Shown here one piece after another: positions 56,801-64,000 of a DNA stretch of 64,000 nt. The stretch is from Neostapfia colusana (taxonomy: Eukaryota > Streptophyta > Magnoliopsida > Poales > Poaceae), in the NCBI GenBank assembly GCA_030760725.1, contig JASWHV010000004.1, positions 57,379,136-57,443,135 on the forward strand, read 5' to 3'. How positions within the stretch are numbered: the first letter of the stretch is position 1; each line of letters starts with the position of its first letter. The notes beneath the pieces are model-generated. The model saw only the letters and a list, made by a program, of their open reading frames with translations. It was not told the DNA's origin and made no database searches. The position numbers were made by a program, and so were the translations under genes.

Positions 56801-58341
56801 CACACGTCAACAATCTGACCATCACACCGTTGGAAGAGAGCGAACCACCACTACATGTGATTCCACACGGAGCTCTCTACAACCTAGCTTTGATCCCCAC
56901 CATCCGTGAAGAGATAGCGGCAGCTCAGAAACATGACAAGGGCATGTCACATTTGCGGAGACGTGTATACAGTGGGGAGTTAAAATGTTTCCGGAAGGAC
57001 GGAGACGGTGTCCTATAGTTCAAGGACCGGATCGTCGTACCCCGTAACCCGGAATTACGGAAGAAAATCTTTGATGAGGCTCACTTGTCAAAGTTTTCTA
57101 TTCACCCCGGCAGCAACAAGATGTATCAAGAACTCAGAAGCAAGTTATGGTGGACACGGATGAAACGGGAGACTGCAAAATACGTGTCCGAGTGTGATAC
57201 ATGTCGAAGGGTGAAGGCAGACCATATGCGGAAACCGGGACTGCTGCAACCACTGGGCATTCCTGCCTGGAAATGGGAGGATGTGAGCATGGACTTCATC
57301 GTCGGTTTACCCACCACTTTTGAGAAGCATGATTCTGTGTGGGTGATCGTCGACCGTCTCACCAAAGTTGCCCATTTCATCCCGGTCAACACCAACTACA
57401 ACGCCAAGAAGTACGCTGAACTGTACATCTCACGGATCCTATGCTTGTACGGCGTACCCCGTACCATCATATCGGATCGGGGCACTTTATTTGTGTCCTG
57501 TTTTTGGGAGCAGCTGCACGCTACCTTGGGGACGAAGCTGATCCGTAGTTCAGCATACCACCCGCAGACGGATGGGCAAACGGAGCGGGTGAACCAGATC
57601 TTAGAAGACATGCTACGAGCTTGCGCTATCAATCACGGCAAGAATTGGGATGATCACTTGCCGTTAGCCGAGTTCTCGTATAACAATGGGTACAAAGCCA
57701 ACATCAAGATGGCGCCATACGAGACGCTATACGGAAGAAAATGCCGCACACCATTGAACTGGTGTGAGTCTGGCGAAAGGGTTACCTTCGGGATTGACCT
57801 TGTCAACAACGCGGAAGAGAAGGTTCGAGTAATTCAAGCGAACCTAAAAGCCGCCCAATCCCGTCAGAAACAGTATGCGGACCAGAGAAGACGCCCATTA
57901 CAATTCGAAGTGGGGGATCACGTATATCTACGTGTGTCTCCAACGAAGGGCGTAAACAGATTTGGGGTGAGGGGAAAGTTAGCACCCCGATTCATCGGTC
58001 CATTCCAGATTGCCAAAAGATGTGGATCAGTAGCATACCGGCTAAAATTACCAGAAGCACTTTCCGGTGTGCACGACGTCTTTCACATTTCCCAGCTGAG
58101 GAAGTCTCTCAAGCTATCAACTACCGTTCAGCTGGAAGATATTGAAGAACTGCAACCGGATCTCACCTATCGGGAGGAACCGGTTCAGATTATTGACGAA
58201 AAGGCCCGAACCACACGCAACCGTACGTTGTGGTTCTACAAAGTTCTATGGAGTAATCACTCCGTGGATGAAGCGACATGGGAGAGCGAAGAATATCTTC
58301 GCACTAACTACCCCGACTTTTTTAAGTCGCATATCCGGTAA
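53772..58341 (+). pseudogene. E2 gag-pol polyprotein, multiply interrupted
   Basis: Gag starts at the ATG 53772 (MTRTRANPDVGG), which is intact here. It has 11 glutamines at residues 30-40 and a CCHC knuckle at residues 361-374. An extra base near 55016 shifts frame at the Gag-protease border. Stops follow at 55369-55371, 56149-56151, 56554-56556, 56743-56745 and 57016-57018. Between them protease FDSGATHNF, RT FIDD, RNase H YTDHKSL, integrase CDTC/SMDFIVGLP/SDRG/QTDGQTERVN, the GPF module and a complete chromodomain are readable. Several stops need two or more base changes relative to E1, so the decay probably began before this copy inserted. Confidence 0.94.
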
Positions 58342-58375
58342 TTTTCCACCGTCCTCTCTCTCATTTTCACCTTAT

Positions 58376-58410
58376 AATCTCGGGACGAGATTCTTTTAAG
58401 GGGGGAGGAA
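58376..58410 (+). other. E2 hairpin and polypurine tract
   Basis: The inverted repeat AATCTCG-GGA-CGAGATT is at 58376-58392 and AAGGGGGGAGGAA at 58398-58410, abutting the 3' LTR. Confidence 0.92.
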
Positions 58411-61400
58411 TGTAAGGGCCTCAGTTTTTGACACATATTTGAAGTGTTCATCACCATACAAACACACCTCATTTGAGGAAAGTTGATGAACACAAATGAA
58501 GAGCAAGTAACCACCATCAACATGCTCGTTAGAGAACAAACTCACATATTGCAAAAGTGGCATTTTCCACATGTGATATAGATGGGCTGGGCATATGAAA
58601 ACTCCTACACATTGCTAAGGATGTCCATGCCAAGTTTCACCCAAATTCAAAACCTTTTTGAGGTCATTTTGGGTATAGCTAGAAAGAGGGCAGTTTGAAA
58701 CCATATTCAAATTCAAACTGTTTTTATCCCATGAGTTCAAAAGTGGTAGGCATATTCTTATTCAGCATAATTTTGTGAGCTCACACTCCAATTTTCACTC
58801 CATTTGGAGTTGATCTTGACATGAGCTACGTGGAACAAATTCAAACTTTATTTGAATTCCAAACTGAACTTATGCTGAAATTCATTCAAACCAAACCCAA
58901 TTTGAATTCTAATCAATTCAAATGGCTCATGGGTGAATAATTTGAACCACCAGGGGTATTTTGGGGCTCACTGTTTAACAGTGATTAGGAGTAAATTTCA
59001 GAGGTTAAAACACCAGGTGGGACCCACATGTCATAGAGACAAGGAGGGAAGTCTTGCACACAATGTCACAGCCTCGGTGGGAAATTCCAACGAGCAGCTG
59101 TCGGCTGTGCCACCGAGAAGCCACTTGCGCCACCAGCTGCTTCCTTCCCGCGCGCGCTGGCGCCCAGGGCGGCTTGCTCGCGCCTCCACGCGACCAGCAC
59201 CGCCTCAGCCTGAGCAGGGATCGGCTGGCTTTATCCCCTCGCGTGCAACCCCGAGCAGTGGCAGAATTTTCCCCCGCAGCTCTCTGCTCGATCGGGAAAA
59301 CCAGCAAACGATCTCCTCCTTTGTTCCTGAGCTACTAGACAGCAACCTTAGATCGTACTCCACCTCTCCGACGCCAAAAACCACGAGCTCCGACCTCCCT
59401 TGCCCGAGAACGATCGCCACAGCGGCCACCTAAACTCAGCCGAAGGTCAGGCGCTCGTGGACAGCATTCCACGGGAGCTTTCACGGTCCAGCAAGGGCAG
59501 CAGCAGGAGCGTGCAACAGCCGTGCTGCTCTCCTCCAAGTTTAGAAGCAAACCGTGAAGAATCCACGGTGAATTTTCAGTTTTTGCTCCGGCGACCTTAA
59601 ACTGAGCTTCCGGTACGGATCCTTCAAATTCTCGCTCTATGATCCTTCTCTAGCTATCAAATCTTGCACATAGACGCTGGACTAGCCGGCGATCAAGTTC
59701 CTTTCTGCATCTGGGGTATGAAACCGACTAGGAGTGACGAATTTCGAGCTCGATCAAGGGCGCTCATGGCGGGCACGCTCGGTCGCATGGTGCCGACCGA
59801 CTTGCCGCCATCTTTGAACCCTTTTGACTCCTTGTCGAGCTTCCTAGAGGTATACTGATGGTGTAGAACCGATTGTTCGAGGTGTTGGCTGGTTAGAACC
59901 CATGGTCGACGGCGCCGAACCTCAACCGAGGCCGCGGCACGTCACAGGGCTATCTCCGGTCACCGCCAGCCCGAACTGACACCACAGACGTGTTCCTCGA
60001 TGTCAACAACCCCATGGCAGCGAGTTTCAGACCGTGCGATAGCCGGCAGCGACAGTCCGGCGAGCTCTGAGTCTGCTCTGGCGAGGGGAGGCGGCGCGAG
60101 CGCGCGGGCGCGTCGGGAGGAAGACGAAGCCAGCTGGCCCACGCGTCAGCAGCTCAAAATTTTAAATCGGCATCGGGTGTGCTGGTGCGCAAAGACCCTG
60201 TGGGCCGCAGTGTGCCGTCGCCTCTGCGCTTAACACGTGTCCCCGCGGGCCCCGGCAGATTTAAACTTTTCCCCCGATTTTCAGAGTTCCTTCAAACTTC
60301 AAATCCTCATAACTTTGGCTAGAAAAATCCAAATCAAGTGAACCAAATTTTGTTGGATTCAGCTCTCTGAGCACTTTCCTGTAAATCAAGTTTCACTTCA
60401 TGAAAATCCTTATTTCTCCAGAATTAATTCCTCAAACTTTAAAATGTTTGGAATTTTAACTGGAGAATCCTTTGGAGGAAAATACTGAAATTTTTCTGAG
60501 ATGTTTACCAAAATATCCCTGAACTACCATAAAAATTTCAGATCAATTTGACCTCATTTGATCCACCTAATGGCGTGATCAGTGAAACTGTTCCAGAGAA
60601 AATAGAAAATGTTCACAAACATTTTCAGAATTTTCTCTGAAAATGTTTAGCTCATATCTTTAGTTAGGAACCTCCAAATTAAGTGAGACCAACTCCATTA
60701 GAACCCTCTGAAAATCTAGTTTTCAGAAAGTCATAGTTTGTTTCATGAAAATCCTTAGAACACCCTAAAAGCCTTCAATTAAGGTCAAGTACATAACTAA
60801 TTGTGGAATGCTCAAATGAGCTTTGCTGCAACTAAAACTTGACCAAGTTTCTGTTTAGGTTGTGACCAAGCGACAGAAAAAGTTTCACAGTCATTAAGTC
60901 TGTCTAGAGGGACTTATAAGCTTCACAAGTTCAAACTTAATATAAATGCATTCAAATTAATACATGTATGTCTTATATCATGTAGTCACTAAGGTCGAGG
61001 AGGAACCCGAAGTCCTAGACTTCATTACTCCGGAGGAGCAGCTAGCCTACGACCAAGAGCAGCAAGGCAAGATCCGGTTTGCATTAACCTTTTTACAAAT
61101 TTTTATTGTTTTGAGCACATACTTGAATACTATTATTCCTTGCATTAGTGTCTTGTTTGGAAACCCAACTGCATAGCCAAGAAAACCATGGGTTGGGATT
61201 AAGATTGAAAACCCCATTAGCTACTGCAATCCTAAGATAGAGTAGGATTCGGTACAAGTCGAGTAGTTGGAACTACTCGCGAGCATAGGCTAGAGGCACT
61301 CGACTCGGGTAGAGATAGCACATGATACACATGGCAAGAAAAATGAGACCGAGCGGAGAGTAAGGGCATCAGGACTTTGGGGCATGTGTGCTATAGCTCC

Positions 61401-62477
61401 GCTTGTGTCGATTGAGGACCGAGCCGTGTGCAGGCCTGTTGAACAAGCTAGAACAGTACCGAAGACCTACCGGCTATATGGGAACCGGGAAACCGATGTA
61501 ACTCGGGTAGCTGGGTATTGAGGCATTGCCCGTCGTTCAGAGGGTAGGTTGAGAGCTCGAGGTGTAAATCGGCTGGCGGCACGGAGATGCACGTGCAGAG
61601 ACCTCTTTCTCGGGACGATGGGACCGGTTCAATATCTGGCTGACGGGCGAAAGGTGGTTGTGTACGGCGTCCGTGATGGTTTTTGTAGGCAACATCAAGT
61701 ACGGGCGTACTTGACGGGTTGTTCGGGTAACCCTGCAGGTGTAAATCGATTATAATTGCCGTCCCTCGCGGTCAGTGAGTACCACTTGTTCACTGTACCG
61801 TGACGTAGAAAGAACAGGCTAGTTGCATGTTAAAATGTTGCGGATTGAAAGATGGACTTGATTGCTAATGATTTGCTGTAGTTTAGAGCTAACTAAAGTT
61901 CTTTTCAACTTTGGGCAAAGTACATGAGAGAAATGCGTTTCTTGTTTGATTGCGGCTCTCTCATGTGCCTTAGCGTAAGGTTCTCCACAACCTGCTGCTA
62001 AAACTTGAAAGTAAGGTTCTACTAATTAGGCGAGTCCTTGCAAATGATTTTTACCTCATGTAACCCATCACCCCTCATGTAGAAGTTCCATGTTTAGGTG
62101 AGACGGGTCAGACTTGCTGAGCCTTCATGCTCACTGCTTGTGTTTGAAGCTTTTGCAGGGTTCTATGAGGAAGGGACTCCCGAAGAGGAGACAGAACCCC
62201 AGGAGGGGAACCCCGTCGAGTGGGAGTCGTGCACGCCGCAGAGTTAGTGTGCGTGTGTGCTAGCAAGGACACGTTCAAGGGCTGAACGTGAACTTGATGC
62301 GTAGTCTACGCCCGTGAGTGTAGACTGGACTTATTTTGATGTAAACATGTTCATAAACCACTTTATGTAATATAAACTTTGCTTCCGCTTTGTACCTTTG
62401 ACGTGTGTTATCCGGTGCTGTGCAACGCAGCACCCCTCAGCGTGATCCTGGCTCGACAAGACCGTGGGGTCGTGTCA
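58411..62477 (+). repeat. E2 3' LTR
   Basis: It is 4067 bp, collinear with the 5' copy. GTGGGACCCAC is at 59017-59027 and the MPEN frame at 59400-59600. In the same frame after one TAA comes 59664-59858, ending FLEVY. All putative small-ORF exons are open here. Confidence 0.94.
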
Positions 62478-62482
62478 ATTCT
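62478..62482. repeat. Target-site duplication of E2, right copy
   Basis: ATTCT repeats 47278-47282. Confidence 0.94.
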
Positions 62483-63536
62483 GATTTGGAATTATACTGA
62501 AGAGTTGTAGAAGACTTTAATAGCTTTCCGGAAATGTATCACTCACCCCCATTGGTTCAACCAAACAAAAGTTATGTCCTGTTCAACTTCAGCAAAATTC
62601 TGCCGTAAACAGGGGAGGTTTCTCCTAAGTCTTTGTGAATAATTCTATACTCCCAATTGACTCTTAGTTCAATATAGGAGTTAATTAACCCCTAATAGAA
62701 TCCTAGACTCCAAATTTACTCTTTTTCTTTTCAAACCTTCTTTTTAATGCAGTTCAAAACATGTCACGGTACTACGTTTCCTCACCAAATTAAAATCCTA
62801 ACCGGCTTTATACCGGCATATACGTTTCAAATGGTGGCACTAAAACAATCACTCACAAACGTTGTCTACACGACATGTACTAATGTGGTTAAGGTACCTG
62901 CAGAAAACCACTCAATAATGATGCACACATTGGTTTATCATTTCAGGCAGATCCATATCATAGTAAAAACATACTACTATGAGTCATTGCCATACGGGCC
63001 ATCCTTGAGTCAAGCCATGTCTCAAGGTACATGATCGGGTTCTTCACCACCCGACGGGGGCTCCACACCATTGCAATAAAGCGCACCGGTGGAACAGCGC
63101 TTTCGTATGCCTCGTAGGACATGAAGAGTCCTAGAGAACACACTTCGTGTTACAAACCATACGATGGGGTCTCCTCCTCTTGCCCCTGGGTTTGCGCACT
63201 GGAGGCTAGTGCACTTCATATGTCTCTAAGACATGAAGAGTCTTAGAAAACATGTTCACTTCCCGTCCATTGCTGAACGGGACATCCCACACTACTTTCC
63301 TTGTATGGGAGAGCTAACCGAAATTGATCCGCTTTCGGTGGCGTTCCTTACCATTCTTACCTCCACGTAGGTGTGTCGTTACAGAATTGAAATACTGAAT
63401 GATAACACACTGTTAGCTTGCCACCTTAAGTAACTATGCTAATAATACTCTTTATGTGGGTATACTATACGTTCCTCACTCGTATACTCCTAAGTTTTGA
63501 AAATAGATTCTTTTCATGAGTGCTATTCCCAATGCG
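62483..63536 (-). other. Element D leader, primer-proximal part
   Basis: It continues the leader interrupted at 47282. It contains the shared block with GGTACTACG and CCGG...CCGG (about 62766-62825) in the same order as the A, B and E leaders. The donor seen in other families is degenerate here (TTT|GTAACA, cut near 63153). I see no coding sequence. Confidence 0.72.
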
Positions 63537-63548
63537 GCTCTGATACCA
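63537..63548 (-). other. Element D primer binding site
   Basis: Plus-strand GCTCTGATACCA is the perfect complement of TGGTATCAGAGC, five bases from the inferred LTR edge at 63554. Confidence 0.93.
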
Positions 63549-63553
63549 CGCCC

Positions 63554-63565
63554 TGGAATCACAGT
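63554..63565 (-). repeat. Element D 5' LTR stub (about 12 bp)
   Basis: TGGAATCACAG corresponds to GGGAATCGCAG at the left LTR (22339). Similarity in this orientation stops at once, so nearly the whole right LTR is missing. Confidence 0.6.
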
Positions 63566-63576
63566 TCAAATTCAAA

Positions 63577-64000
63577 CTCAAGCTGCATTTTGCAAATTCC
63601 TGTTCCTACTATCTTACTACCCCTGCATTTAGAGTTACATGTTTAGGAGTGACGGTTAAGTTTTGCTGAGCCTTTGTGCTCACGGTTGCTTCTTAGTTGT
63701 TTTGCAGGTAGCAGGATGCCTGCTATGAAGAGGGTTGTTCGGTGAGACGACGAACCTCACGGTTCGTTCCACTCATTGGAAACCTAGCCGCTGCCTTTCT
63801 TTGGTGAAGCTAGTAGGAAGCGTTCACGGGATGAACGACTTCTCTTCGGCATAGTTAGGGTCGAGAGTGATTAGATTGTCCAGCTAGTTTTAATTTCCGC
63901 TGCGTGTGTACTTATGTTGTAAAAGATCTTATGTTAAGTAACAAAATGGTTCTGTTATGTTCTTGAGCCTCTTTTCGTGCATGCTGTTGGGTGCCGCATC
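63577..64000 (+). repeat. Inverted fragment of a D-type LTR, running off the window
   Basis: It is the reverse complement of about 22366-22785 in the left D LTR, with scattered differences. Shared landmarks are CAAGCTGCATTTTGCAAATT at its start and the U5 hairpin arm GGGTGCCGC at its end. It is oriented opposite to element D and starts inside the LTR. It is either the truncated LTR of a neighbouring plus-strand D-family element or part of a rearranged D end. Confidence 0.85.

Larger units (their letters stand above)
47283..62477 (+). mobile_element. Element E2: complete gypsy element, intronless copy of the E family
   Basis: The 15,195-bp element has LTRs of 4085 and 4067 bp and a 5-bp TSD, inserted in the leader of element D. 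About 6 differences occur in the last 430 bp of its LTRs. It differs from E1 by exact absence of the orf0-gag intron, by one G-box unit instead of two, and by many pol defects. E1 and E2 are clearly diverged from one another, so they come from separate source copies. Confidence 0.95.
22339..63565 (-). mobile_element. Element D: gypsy chromovirus of a second family, split by E1 and E2
   Basis: In minus-strand order: LTR stub and primer site (63565-63537), leader (63536-62483, then 47282-46554), Gag start (46553-45950), remaining gag-pol (30359-26545), polypurine tract and 3' LTR (26481 to about 22339). Removing E1 and E2 together with one TSD copy each restores continuous sequence, and the Gag frame joins in phase across the E1 site. 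The right LTR is truncated after about 12 bp, so D's own TSD cannot be established. Confidence 0.9.

Noticed and set aside
1..64000. Host genes, tRNA or rRNA genes, CRISPR arrays, bacterial operons
   Set aside because: All coding similarity is gypsy polyprotein or orf0. The tRNA-like 12-mers are primer sites, and no regular spacer-repeat array is present.

Overview
The window is plant repetitive DNA, most likely from a large grass genome. I see no host gene, rRNA, tRNA or CRISPR array. It is almost entirely nested Ty3/gypsy LTR retrotransposons of the chromovirus type. Each has LTRs of about 4.1-4.3 kb, an initiator-Met tRNA primer site (TGGTATCAGAGC), a polypurine tract AAGGGGGGAGGAA, and a gag-protease-RT-RNase H-integrase polyprotein with a C-terminal chromodomain. 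The long LTRs, Met primer and chromodomain fit the Tekay/Del clade (family knowledge); the grass assignment is inference.

Layout: (1) 1-10940, element A, minus strand, degenerate, cut by the left window edge (partial LTR 1-560, full LTR 6644-10940). (2) 10941-11365, a fragment of a plus-oriented LTR from another family (X). (3) 11366-20954, element B, minus strand, same family as A, truncated inside integrase, with a full LTR at 16715-20954. (4) 20955-22320, the 3' end of element C, plus strand, same family as A and B. (5) 22339-63565, element D, minus strand, a second family. It is split by two complete plus-strand elements of a third family: E1 (30360-45944, TSD CAAAC) and E2 (47283-62477, TSD ATTCT). 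(6) 63577-64000, an inverted piece of a D-type LTR joined to the truncated right end of D.

E1 and E2 carry an extra reading frame (called orf0 here) between the primer site and gag. E1 has a 319-bp GT...AG segment between orf0 and gag, with a good branch point, and E2 lacks exactly this segment. E2 therefore looks like a genomic copy of a spliced RNA. In families A/B, D and E, a 3' splice-site-like CAG also lies 0-1 nt before the gag (or orf0) start codon, and A, B and E share a CAG|GTAACC donor-like site about 1.3 kb upstream. Together these suggest that gag and orf0 are translated from spliced subgenomic RNAs while unspliced RNA serves as genome.

E1 is the least damaged element: its 1258-codon pol frame is open, but it has a 1-bp gag frameshift, no gag ATG and an Asp-to-Asn change at an RNase H catalytic position. 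All other copies are clear pseudogenes. The E-family LTRs also contain a phase-compatible, three-exon, acidic small ORF and several hairpins shared across families.
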